From contig JAEZEZ010000096.1 in NCBI GenBank assembly GCA_023432855.1, forward strand, positions 1-29,009: DNA of 29,009 nt. Direction: 5' to 3'. Shown piece by piece: positions 6,611 through 13,815 of the stretch. The position numbers and the translations under genes are program-made. Source of the DNA: Pseudomonadota bacterium (GTDB lineage Bacteria > Pseudomonadota > Alphaproteobacteria > Caulobacterales > Caulobacteraceae). The notes below the pieces were generated by a model. The model worked only from the letters and a program-made list of their open reading frames with translations, searched no databases and was not told the DNA's origin. Every line of letters starts with the position of its first letter. Positions within the stretch are counted from its first letter, which is position 1.

Positions 6611-7906
6611 TCACCCATATATAGGGAAGCGTGCGGTCAAGTCTGCAACTTCCGCCTTCACCCGCGCCTTCACCGCCTCGTCGGGCGAGCCGTCGTCGGT
6701 CAGGCCGTCGACCACGTCGGCGATCAGATGACCGATCTTTTCGAACTCGGCCGTCCCGAAACCGCGCGTCGTCCCCGCAGGAGAGCCCAGGCGCACCCCG
6801 GAGGTGACCGTGAACGGCTTTTCGTCAAACGGGACGCCGTTCTTGTTGCAGGTGATGTTGGCGTCCTCGAGCGCCGCCTCGGTCGCCTTGCCCGTCGCGT
6901 TCTTGGGGCGCAGGTCGACCAGCATCAGGTGGCTGTCGGTGCCGCCCGAGACGATGGCGAGGCCGCGTTCAACCAGGACGCCGGCCAGGGCCTGGGCGTT
7001 GGCGACGGTCTGCTTCGCGTAGAGTTTGAATTCCGGCTTCAGGGCCTCGCCGAAGGCTACGGCCTTGGCCGCAATGACGTGCTCCAGCGGGCCGCCCTGC
7101 AGCCCCGGGAAGACGGCCGAGTTGATCTTCTTCCCCAGTTCCTCGTCGTTCGACAGGATCATGCCGCCGCGCGGGCCACGCAGGGTCTTGTGCGTCGTGG
7201 TGGTGACCACATGCGCGTGGGGCAGCGGATCGGGATAGACGCCGCCGGCGACGAGGCCCGCGTAGTGGGCCATGTCGACCATGAACCAGGCGCCGATGGA
7301 ATCGGCGATCTCGCGGAAGCGCTTGAAGTCGATGTGGCGGCTGTAGGCGGAGGCCCCCGCCAGGATCAGCTTCGGCTTTTCGCGCTCCGCCACCTCGGCC
7401 AGCTGGTCGTAGTCGATGAGGTGGTCGTCGGGCCGGACGGTGTAGGTTATGGGTTTGAACCACTTGCCCGACTGGTTGGCCGGGCTGCCGTGGGTCAGGT
7501 GGCCGCCAGCGGCCAGATCCATGCCCAGAAACACGTCGCCCGGCTGCAGCAGGGCCATGAACACTGCCTGGTTGGCCTGGGCGCCAGAGTGCGGCTGCAC
7601 GTTGGCGAAGGTACAGCCGAACAGCTGCTTGGCCCGGTCGCGCGCCAGGTCTTCGGTGACGTCCACGTACTCGCAGCCGCCGTAGTAGCGCCGGCCGGGA
7701 TAGCCTTCCGCGTACTTGTTGGTCAGCACCGAGCCCTGCGCCTCCAGCACGGCGCGCGAGACGATGTTCTCCGACGCGATCAGCTCGATCTGGGTCTGCT
7801 GGCGCTTCAGTTCGCCCTGGATGCCGCGGAAGATATCCGGGTCGGCGTCGGCGAGCGGCTTCGAGAAGAAGTCGCCGTGGGTGAAGGCGGCGTTGGCGTC
7901 GGTCAC
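6611..7906 (-). CDS. glyA: Serine hydroxymethyltransferase
   Basis: PLP enzyme interconverting serine and glycine with tetrahydrofolate, the main source of one-carbon units and glycine. Seen: ELIASENIVSRAVLEAQGS (41-59), the pterin/PLP region RRYYGGCEYVD (72-82), MVDMAHYAGLVAGG (209-222) and the PLP lysine K240 in TTTTHKTLRGPRGG. I chose the GTG at 7906 (431 residues): AAGGA lies 8 nt upstream, and the protein then begins TDANAAFTHGDFFSKPL. An ATG 48 nt further upstream adds MARVREGRLPRARIPA, which does not look like family sequence. Upstream are the 65-residue gene and hemA, whose product uses glycine. An inverted repeat covers the ribosome site (see 7911-7975). Confidence 0.95.
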   Translation of the reverse strand: MTDANAAFTHGDFFSKPLADADPDIFRGIQGELKRQQTQIELIASENIVSRAVLEAQGSVLTNKYAEGYPGRRYYGGCEYVDVTEDLARDRAKQLFGCTFANVQPHSGAQANQAVFMALLQPGDVFLGMDLAAGGHLTHGSPANQSGKWFKPITYTVRPDDHLIDYDQLAEVAEREKPKLILAGASAYSRHIDFKRFREIADSIGAWFMVDMAHYAGLVAGGVYPDPLPHAHVVTTTTHKTLRGPRGGMILSNDEELGKKINSAVFPGLQGGPLEHVIAAKAVAFGEALKPEFKLYAKQTVANAQALAGVLVERGLAIVSGGTDSHLMLVDLRPKNATGKATEAALEDANITCNKNGVPFDEKPFTVTSGVRLGSPAGTTRGFGTAEFEKIGHLIADVVDGLTDDGSPDEAVKARVKAEVADLTARFPIYG

Positions 7907-7910
7907 GGCA

Positions 7911-7975
7911 GGAATCCTTGCGCGGGGGAGGCGGCCCTCTCTTACCCGCGCCACGGGAGCCGGTTCAAGGAATCC
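7911..7975 (-). promoter_or_regulatory. Inverted repeat able to sequester the glyA ribosome-binding site
   Basis: On the minus strand the arms GGATTCCTTG (7975-7966) and CAAGGATTCC (7920-7911) can pair at 9 of 10 positions across a GC-rich 45-nt loop. The downstream arm contains AAGGA, the Shine-Dalgarno sequence of glyA, placed 8 nt before its GTG start. The upstream arm begins directly after the stop of the preceding 65-residue gene. If formed, the helix would mask the site, allowing translational control, possibly relieved by ribosomes finishing the upstream gene. The motif AGGATTCCT is itself nearly palindromic, so a protein site or chance remain possible. This is inference only. Confidence 0.35.
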
Positions 7976-8173
7976 TCAGCGGCGTTCCGCGAGGATCCGC
8001 TTCAGCTTGGCCACCGCCAGCCGCTCCACCGACCCCGGCTCGTGCGCGGGGCCCGTCGCCACGGCTTCCAGGCCGGTGGCCTCGTCGATGGCGCAGACCT
8101 TCAGCCAGTGGCCGTTGCGGATGTGCTCGACGATGACGCCCGCCTCAGGCCGCGACGGGCCGGCGGGCGACAT
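7976..8173 (-). CDS. Small conserved-looking protein of unknown function (possibly DUF6898 family)
   Basis: A 65-residue protein whose ATG lies inside the end of hemA (29-nt overlap) in another frame. The body VIVEHIRNGHWLKVCAIDEATGLEA reads as a beta-hairpin-rich fold, and the C-terminus VERLAVAKLKRILAERR is a basic amphipathic helix. The pattern IDxxTGxE followed by a terminal LAxxKLxxxL helix resembles a short alphaproteobacterial family of unknown role that I recall as DUF6898; this could not be checked. Overlap with hemA and position just before glyA suggest co-expression with tetrapyrrole and glycine metabolism. No catalytic motif or membrane segment is seen. Confidence 0.6.
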   Translation of the reverse strand: MSPAGPSRPEAGVIVEHIRNGHWLKVCAIDEATGLEAVATGPAHEPGSVERLAVAKLKRILAERR

Positions 8174-9368
8174 TGCAGTGGGTCCAGAGCTTGTCCATGG
8201 CCTGGACCAGCTGGTCCATCATCTCGTCGCTGTGATCCGGCGAGGGCGTGAAGCGCAGGCGCTCCGTGCCGCGGGGCACGGTCGGGTAGTTGATCGGCTG
8301 GACGTAGATGCCGAAGTCGTTCAGCAGCATGTCCGACACCATCTTGCAGTGCACGGGATCGCCGACCAGCACCGGCACGATGTGGCTCACGGAATCCATC
8401 ACCGGGATGCCGACGGCGGCGAAACGCTGTTTCAGCGCCGCGGCGCGTTCCTGGTGCTGTTCGCGCTTCTCGTTGTGGGCTCGCAGATAGCGGACCGAGG
8501 CGAGCGCGCCGGCGGTCAGGGCCGGCGGCAGGCTGGTCGTGAAAATGAAGCCCGACGCCCAGAGACGTATGGCGTCGATCAGGTCGCGATCGCCGGCGAT
8601 ATAGCCGCCCATCACCCCGAACGCCTTGCCCAGCGTGCCTTCGATGATGTCGATGTCGTCCATCACCCCGTCGCGCTGGGCCACGCCCGCGCCCTCGTGG
8701 CCGTAGAGGCCCACGGCATGCACCTCGTCGAGGTAGGTCAGGGCGCCGTACTTCTTCGCCAGGGCGATGGTGCCGGCCAGATCGGCGATGTCGCCGTCCA
8801 TGGAATAGACGCTCTCGAACGCCACCAGCTTGGGCGCGTCGGCCGGGGCGGCGGCCAGCAGGGTCTCCAGGTGTTCGAGGTCGTTGTGGCGGAAGATGTG
8901 CCGCTCGCAGCCGCCGTTGCGGATGCCGGCGATCATCGAGGCGTGGTTGAGAGCGTCAGAGAAAATGATCAGGCCCGGCAGAATCTTCTGCAGGGTCGAC
9001 AAGGTCGCCTCATTGGCCACGTAGCCCGAGGTGAAAAGCAGCGCCGCTTCCTTACCGTGAAGTGAGGCCAACTCCTCTTCCAGCTCGACGTGGAAGTGGG
9101 TGGTTCCTGAGATATTTCGCGTGCCGCCAGAGCCTGAACCCGTGGCGTCGATCGCCTCGTGCATGGCGTCCAGCACGACCGGGTTCTGGCCCTGGCCGAG
9201 GTAGTCATTGGAGCACCAGACTACGACATCGCGCTCTTCGCCCTCGGGCGTCGTCCACACGGCGCGCGGAAACTCGCCGCGACGGCGCTTCAGGTCGGCG
9301 AAGACCCGATAGCGGCCCTCGGAGCGGACCTGCTCGATCGCCTCGCGGAACGCGGCCTTGTAGTCCAT
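8145..9368 (-). CDS. hemA: 5-aminolevulinate synthase
   Basis: PLP enzyme condensing glycine with succinyl-CoA to 5-aminolevulinate, the committed haem/tetrapyrrole step of the C4 pathway used by Alphaproteobacteria. The 407 residues match the family. Seen: VWCSNDYLGQGQNP (50-63), the glycine-rich loop GSGSGGTRNISGTTHFH (77-93), SVYSMDGDIADL (187-198), DEVHAVGLYG (214-223) and the PLP-binding lysine K248 in EGTLGKAFGVMGGYIAGD. The start MDYKAAFREAIEQVRSEGRYRVF is typical. No Shine-Dalgarno sequence precedes the ATG. A weak promoter-like pair (TTGTCTC, 15 nt, GTTAGAAT) ends 9 nt before it, so a very short leader is possible. Glycine supply from nearby glyA makes biochemical sense. Confidence 0.97.
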   Translation of the reverse strand: MDYKAAFREAIEQVRSEGRYRVFADLKRRRGEFPRAVWTTPEGEERDVVVWCSNDYLGQGQNPVVLDAMHEAIDATGSGSGGTRNISGTTHFHVELEEELASLHGKEAALLFTSGYVANEATLSTLQKILPGLIIFSDALNHASMIAGIRNGGCERHIFRHNDLEHLETLLAAAPADAPKLVAFESVYSMDGDIADLAGTIALAKKYGALTYLDEVHAVGLYGHEGAGVAQRDGVMDDIDIIEGTLGKAFGVMGGYIAGDRDLIDAIRLWASGFIFTTSLPPALTAGALASVRYLRAHNEKREQHQERAAALKQRFAAVGIPVMDSVSHIVPVLVGDPVHCKMVSDMLLNDFGIYVQPINYPTVPRGTERLRFTPSPDHSDEMMDQLVQAMDKLWTHCNVARRPVAA

Positions 9369-9494
9369 CTGGCTATTCTAACGTCTTGCGGCCCGCAGAG
9401 ACAAACCGCCGACGACTCCCTTTTGACAGGGGCGTCTTACGCCGCCTCCCGCCCGCATGTCCACGTAGGGGAATCCCTTACCCCACAAAGTGTT

Positions 9495-9509
9495 TGCGAA
9501 CGATTCTCA
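9495..9509 (-). promoter_or_regulatory. Candidate Fur/Irr-like operator upstream of hemA
   Basis: On the minus strand TGAGAAT-C-GTTCGCA forms an imperfect 7-1-7 inverted repeat with 5 of 7 matching positions, resembling iron-regulator boxes. It lies 127 nt upstream of the hemA start and overlaps the mmsB stop codon. hemA is iron-regulated in several Alphaproteobacteria, which makes the idea reasonable, but the site is far from the start and the match is imperfect. Confidence 0.2.
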
Positions 9510-10400
9510 GGAGAGTTCGCCGAGCTGGCCGCGCAACATCTGGATGACCCCGGAAAAGTCCTTGCCGCCGTAGCCGAGCCGGTCGAACAGCGCGTAGAGC
9601 GCCTCGGCCTGGGCGCCCATCGGCGTGGTCGCGCCGGCCTTCGCTGCCGCCTCCTGCGCCAGCTTCAGGTCCTTCAGCATCATCGCAGTGGCGAAGCCAC
9701 CCTCGTACCCGCGGTTGGAAGGCGCCGTCGGCACCGGGCCCGGGACCGGGCAATAGCTGGTCAGCGACCAGCACTGACCCGAAGACTTCGAGGCGATCTC
9801 GAAGAAGGCGTTGGCGTCCAGGCCCAGCCGTTCGGCCAGGGCGAAGGCCTCGCAGACGCCGAGCATCGATATGCCCAGCACCATGTTGTTGCAGATCTTC
9901 GCTGCCTGCCCCGCCCCGTGGTCGCCCGCGCGGATGGTCGCGCGCGACATCGGCGCGATCACCTCCTCCACCCTGGGGAACGCGGCTTCCTCGCAGCCGA
10001 CCATGAAGGCGAGCGTCCCCGCGTCCGCCGCCGCCGTCCCGCCCGAGACGGGAGCGTCTGCGAAGGTGAAGCCCAGCTCCTTCGCCTGGGCCGCCACCGC
10101 GCGGGCGCTTTCCACGTCGATCGTCGAGGAGTCGATCAGCAGCGCCGTCTTCGGCGCGTTCGGAAACACCTGCTCGGTGTAGACCTTGCGCACGTGTGGG
10201 CCGGCCGGGAGCATGGTGATGACGGCATCGACGTCCTTCACCGCCTCGGCGACGGAAGCCGCCGGGGCACAGCCCTGCTCTCCAGCCCGCTTCAACGCCG
10301 CTTCGGAGAGGTCGAAGGCTGCGACCTGGCGGCCGGCCTTGGCCTGATTGGCGGCCATGCCGCCACCCATGTTGCCCAGTCCGATGAAAGCGATGCGCAT
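9507..10400 (-). CDS. mmsB: 3-hydroxyisobutyrate dehydrogenase
   Basis: NAD-dependent oxidation of 3-hydroxyisobutyrate to methylmalonate semialdehyde in valine degradation. The 297 residues match the family. The Rossmann start MRIAFIGLGNMGGGMA holds the GxGxxG nucleotide loop; ITMLPAGPHV (61-70), LIDSSTID (88-95) and the substrate loop FADAPVSGGTAAADAG (113-128) follow. The catalytic lysine K168 sits in GQAAKICNNM, and the tail contains GFATAMMLKDLKLA. Other valine-pathway enzymes lie further along the same strand (HIBYL-CoA hydrolase and an acyl-CoA dehydrogenase), separated by two unrelated genes. The gene is divergent from the Nramp gene with 179 nt between the starts and is followed by a 138-nt gap before hemA. 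Confidence 0.94.
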   Translation of the reverse strand: MRIAFIGLGNMGGGMAANQAKAGRQVAAFDLSEAALKRAGEQGCAPAASVAEAVKDVDAVITMLPAGPHVRKVYTEQVFPNAPKTALLIDSSTIDVESARAVAAQAKELGFTFADAPVSGGTAAADAGTLAFMVGCEEAAFPRVEEVIAPMSRATIRAGDHGAGQAAKICNNMVLGISMLGVCEAFALAERLGLDANAFFEIASKSSGQCWSLTSYCPVPGPVPTAPSNRGYEGGFATAMMLKDLKLAQEAAAKAGATTPMGAQAEALYALFDRLGYGGKDFSGVIQMLRGQLGELS

Positions 10401-10579
10401 GTGGGTCCCTCGACGCGAGTGTTGCGGCGAGGGCTTAGCGCCTGGATGCCGCTTGCGGAAGCGCGGATGGGCGCGCTTCGAGCCACGCAGGGCGGCCTTC
10501 GCCCTCCCCTGGCAACCTCAAAGGGGTGGCGCGCTCCGGGAAACCGGGCCAACACTTCGGGGGCTGACGGGAGCGGAGC

Positions 10580-11857
10580 GTGCAGGCAGAAGATTCGGTC
10601 CACGGCGAAGCGGACCCCGATACGCCGCCGCCCCGCCTGTCGCGCTGGAAACTCATCGGCCCCGGCATCGTCGCGGCGGCGACCGGCGTGGGCGCCGGGG
10701 ATCTGGTCGCCACGCTCGTGGCCGGGTCCCGGTTCGGCTACGCCCTGCTGTGGGCGGCGGTGCTCGGCTGCATCGTCAAGATCGCGCTCTCCGAGGGGGC
10801 CGCGCGCTATCACCTGGCCACCCGCACCACGATCTTCGAGGGCTGGCGCTCGCTGGGCGCATGGACCAGCTGGTACTTCGGCATCTATATCCTGGTCTGG
10901 GGCTTCATCTACGGCGCCACGGCCATGAGCGCGACGGCCCTGCCGCTGGCCGCCCTCTTCCCCGTACTGCCGCTGCCCGCCTGGGCCGTCATCGCCGGGC
11001 TCACCAGTTTTCTTTTCGTCGCCCTGAACCGGTACGAGACCTTCGAGAAGGTGATGAAGGTGCTCGTCGCCGTGATGTTCGTCGTGATGACGGGTCTGGC
11101 GATCCTCGTCGCGCCCGGGCTCGGTGACATTCTCGGCGGACTCATTCCGTCGTTGCCGGGAGGCTCCGCCTTTTACACCCTGGGCCTGATCGGCGGGGTC
11201 GGCGGCACCATCACGACCGCCGCCTACGGTTACTGGGTCAACGCCAAGGGATGGCGCGGCCCCGGCTGGATGCCGATGATGCGGCTCGACAACTATACGG
11301 CCTACACGGTGACCGGCGTCTTCGTCGTCTCGATGCTGATCGTCGGCGCCGAGCTCCTGCACAGTTCCCGCATCGCCCTGGCGGCCGGCGACAAGGGGCT
11401 GCTCGACCTCAGCGACGTGCTGGAAAGCCGGTTCGGGCGGCCCATCGCGGTCACCTTCCTCGTCGGGTTCGCGGCCGCGGCGATCTCGTCGCTGTTCGGG
11501 GTCTGGCACGGTGTCAGCCTGATGTTCTCCGACTTCGTCGAACATGCGCGCGGCCGCACGGAACGAAGCGAGGCGCCCGAGCGAAAGTGGCCGTTCCGCG
11601 CCTACCTGGTGTGGCTGACCTTCCCGCCGATGACTTTGCTGTTCTTCGAGCAGCCCTTCCTTCTGATCATCATCTACGGCGTCGTCGGCGCGTTCTTCAT
11701 GCCCTTCCTGGCGGTCACCCTGATGCTGCTGCTGAACTCGAAGCGGCTGCCCCAGGCCGATCGCAACGGCTGGATATCGAACACGGTGCTTTCCGCAGCC
11801 GCTTTGCTGTTCGTCGCCCTGTGCGCCCAGCAGATCTGGTCGTACTTCGCAGGCTGA
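10580..11857 (+). CDS. Nramp-fold transporter with atypical metal-binding motifs
   Basis: A 425-residue inner-membrane protein with about 11 hydrophobic helices and the Nramp/LeuT-type opening GPGIVAAATGVGAGDLVA (28-45), followed by AGSRFGYALLW. In metal-transporting Nramp proteins this first helix carries Asp-Pro-Gly-Asn; here the aligned residues 38-41 are Gly-Ala-Gly-Asp. The helix 6 Met-Pro-His motif is replaced by Thr-Thr-Ala at 212-214 within GGTITTAAYGYW. The usual Mn/Fe site is therefore not present and the substrate is unknown; Mg2+, another ion or a small solute are possible. The start is GTG, with GGGAG 6 nt upstream. It is a single-gene unit, divergent from mmsB and convergent with the next gene (13 nt apart). 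Confidence 0.85.
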   Translation: MQAEDSVHGEADPDTPPPRLSRWKLIGPGIVAAATGVGAGDLVATLVAGSRFGYALLWAAVLGCIVKIALSEGAARYHLATRTTIFEGWRSLGAWTSWYFGIYILVWGFIYGATAMSATALPLAALFPVLPLPAWAVIAGLTSFLFVALNRYETFEKVMKVLVAVMFVVMTGLAILVAPGLGDILGGLIPSLPGGSAFYTLGLIGGVGGTITTAAYGYWVNAKGWRGPGWMPMMRLDNYTAYTVTGVFVVSMLIVGAELLHSSRIALAAGDKGLLDLSDVLESRFGRPIAVTFLVGFAAAAISSLFGVWHGVSLMFSDFVEHARGRTERSEAPERKWPFRAYLVWLTFPPMTLLFFEQPFLLIIIYGVVGAFFMPFLAVTLMLLLNSKRLPQADRNGWISNTVLSAAALLFVALCAQQIWSYFAG

Positions 11858-11870
11858 CCCCTGCCGCGCT

Positions 11871-12620
11871 TCAGCCGGGCTTGCGGAACCTCAGCATGAA
11901 CTGGTCGGTCTTTCCGCGGATGCCCTCGTCGAAAACGTTGGCGGTACGCGGGTCCGCCGGATTGCGCAGAAGGTCGCTCTCACCGTCCAGGACGAAGCCG
12001 GCGGCGGTCACTTCCTTCTTCACCGCCTCGACGTCGATGCGATGGACGCCGTTGGCGGATTCGGCGACCGGCGCGCCCGCCACCGCATGGTGGTCGATGA
12101 CGACGTAGACCCCGCCGGGCTTCAGCGCCTTGAACACCGCCGAATTGATGGCCGCCGCAGTTCCCGGGGCAGCCATCTTCAGGTGGAAGTCGTGGTAGTT
12201 CTGGTTTGTGAACGCCACGTCCAGCCCATCCGGCACAGCGAACTCCGAGAACTTCAGGCTCCTGATCGTCAGGTTCGGATAGAGCGGCGGCAGTTCCGTC
12301 AGCGGTTTGGCGTAGTCGGGGCTGAAGCCTGCGAATTCGGACGGCTGCCAGGCGTAGACCTTGCCCTCAGGACCGACCGCCGCCGAGAACAGGCGGGTGT
12401 AATACCCGCCGCCGATCACCAGGTCCGCCACGTGATCGCCTGGCTTGATCTGGGCGAACTCCAGCACCTGCGCCGGCTTCGACCGCGCATCCCGCTCGCG
12501 GTCCGCGGCAGGACGGCGCTGGTCGGCCAGGGCGTCGCTGATCGGCGACCAGGAGAGGGCGGCGGCCGGGGCGAGAAACAGGGCTGCGGCGGCAAGCAGA
12601 CCGAACGTGCGACGGTTCAT
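11871..12620 (-). CDS. Exported class I SAM-methyltransferase-like protein (COG4798-like)
   Basis: A 249-residue protein with an N-terminal signal peptide, MNRRTFGLLAAAALFLAPAA, that carries a Tat-like RRxF pattern and a probable cleavage after AALS or nearby. The mature part has a Rossmann methyltransferase fold: motif I DLVIGGGYYTRLF (66-78), then KVYAWQPSE, a DVAFTNQNYHDF motif IV region, and ALKPGGVYVVIDHH as motif V. Similar proteins annotated as predicted methyltransferases occur in proteobacteria. An S-adenosylmethionine enzyme outside the cytoplasm is puzzling, so it may bind something else, or the leader may be a membrane anchor. It follows the HIBYL-CoA hydrolase gene by 81 nt and could be read from the same transcript. 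Confidence 0.8.
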   Translation of the reverse strand: MNRRTFGLLAAAALFLAPAAALSWSPISDALADQRRPAADRERDARSKPAQVLEFAQIKPGDHVADLVIGGGYYTRLFSAAVGPEGKVYAWQPSEFAGFSPDYAKPLTELPPLYPNLTIRSLKFSEFAVPDGLDVAFTNQNYHDFHLKMAAPGTAAAINSAVFKALKPGGVYVVIDHHAVAGAPVAESANGVHRIDVEAVKKEVTAAGFVLDGESDLLRNPADPRTANVFDEGIRGKTDQFMLRFRKPG

Positions 12621-12701
12621 GGGGGGCTCCTCGAAGGGTTCGGCTGCAAGCTTTAGCGTCGCGCCGTCGCCGGGAAAACCGCCGTTCGACGAATGACGCG
12701 C

Positions 12702-13772
12702 TCAGACGCCAGGCAGCGGCGTCCACTCTTCCCCGGCTGGCAGTGGCGCGAACAGCGAGTCCAGCAGTCCGCCGCCTACGTCCTCGACGCGGGCCGGCTT
12801 CCAGTTCGGCGCCTGATCCTTGTCGACGATCACGGCGCGGACGCCCTCCTGGAAGTCATGGGTCCGCACCACGCGGCCCCCCAGGCGGTACTCCATGGCC
12901 ATGACCTCCGCGAACGTGTCCATGCGTGCGCCTTCGCGCAGCTGGCGCAGCGAGACCTTGAGCGCCTGGGGCGACTTGCTGCGAAGCGTCCGCAGCTCTC
13001 CGGCCTCCCAGTCGTCGCCGTCGGCGTCGACCTCCAGCGCGGCGAAGATCGCTTCCACCGTATCGTGCCGGAAGTACCGGTCGATCTTGCCGCGGCGCTT
13101 CTCCACACGCGCCTCCCCGGCCTCGGAATCGAAGCGTTCGATGACCGCCTTCGGGTTCTCGGAGCTGCCGCACAGCGCGAGCTTGAGCGCCGGCAGGCTG
13201 ACGCTCTCGACGTAGTTCGTGCCTATGCCCAGCGCCATGCAGTCGTCGGCCCGAAGCCGCGCGCCCGTCAGCGCCAGCCAGGTCCCGGTCTCGCCCGGCA
13301 GTCGCGGCAGGTGCCAGCCGCCGCCGACGTCGGGGAAAAGCCCGATACCGGTCTCCGGCATGGCGTAGAGGGTATGCTCGGTGACCACGCGGTACTTCGC
13401 CGGCTGCGAAATGCCGACCCCACCGCCCATGACGATGCCGTCCATGATGGCGACGATCGGCTTGGGATAGACCATCATCAGATGGTTCAGCCGGTACTCG
13501 GTCAGGAAGAAGGCCTTCGCGTCGGCCGCGTCCCCTGCCCCGCTCTCGGCGATCATGCGGATGTCGCCGCCGGCGCAGAACCCGCGCTGACCCGTGTGGT
13601 CGAGCAGCACGAGCTCGACCGCCGGATCGTCCTTCCAGGCCAGCAGCGCGTCCGTCATCAGCTGACACATCTGCTGCGTCAGCGCATGAAGCGCCTTGGG
13701 CCGGTTCAGGGTCAGGCGCCCCGCGCGGCCCTCGATGCGGGCGATGACGGGGAGGTCGGCGGAATCGGACAT
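12702..13772 (-). CDS. 3-hydroxyisobutyryl-CoA hydrolase (enoyl-CoA hydratase/isomerase family)
   Basis: Cleaves 3-hydroxyisobutyryl-CoA to the free acid in valine degradation. At 356 residues it is longer than simple crotonases (~260) and fits the hydrolase branch. Crotonase motifs: LNRPKALHALTQQM near residue 20, the oxyanion region GFCAGGDIRMI near 65, MDGIVMGGGVGISQPAKYRV near 110 and the catalytic Glu region MPETGIGLFPDVGGGW near 140. The C-terminal half typical of this branch is present (SPQALKVSLRQLREG, EYRLGGRV, DFQEGVRAVIVDKDQAPNW). The flanking acyl-CoA dehydrogenase and nearby 3-hydroxyisobutyrate dehydrogenase give the pathway context. A generic enoyl-CoA hydratase is the less likely alternative. 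Confidence 0.9.
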   Translation of the reverse strand: MSDSADLPVIARIEGRAGRLTLNRPKALHALTQQMCQLMTDALLAWKDDPAVELVLLDHTGQRGFCAGGDIRMIAESGAGDAADAKAFFLTEYRLNHLMMVYPKPIVAIMDGIVMGGGVGISQPAKYRVVTEHTLYAMPETGIGLFPDVGGGWHLPRLPGETGTWLALTGARLRADDCMALGIGTNYVESVSLPALKLALCGSSENPKAVIERFDSEAGEARVEKRRGKIDRYFRHDTVEAIFAALEVDADGDDWEAGELRTLRSKSPQALKVSLRQLREGARMDTFAEVMAMEYRLGGRVVRTHDFQEGVRAVIVDKDQAPNWKPARVEDVGGGLLDSLFAPLPAGEEWTPLPGV

Positions 13773-13788
13773 GGCGACTGATTAGTGT

Positions 13789-13809
13789 CCTTCTCCCACG
13801 GGGAGAAGG
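13789..13809. repeat. Perfect 9-bp palindromic hairpin in an intergenic gap
   Basis: CCTTCTCCC and GGGAGAAGG form an uninterrupted 9-bp stem around the 3-nt loop ACG, filling half of the 43-nt gap between the acyl-CoA dehydrogenase and hydrolase genes. There is no U-tract on either side, so a classical terminator is unlikely. Similar CCTTCTCCC-type palindromes occur between genes in many Alphaproteobacteria, to my recollection. A REP-like element that stabilises or processes the operon mRNA is the likeliest reading. Confidence 0.6.
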
Positions 13810-13815
13810 CCCGGC

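Noticed and set aside
9412..9440. TTGACAG on the plus strand upstream of the hemA region as a promoter.
   Set aside because: It points towards the 3' end of mmsB on the opposite strand, and no -10 element follows at the right distance.
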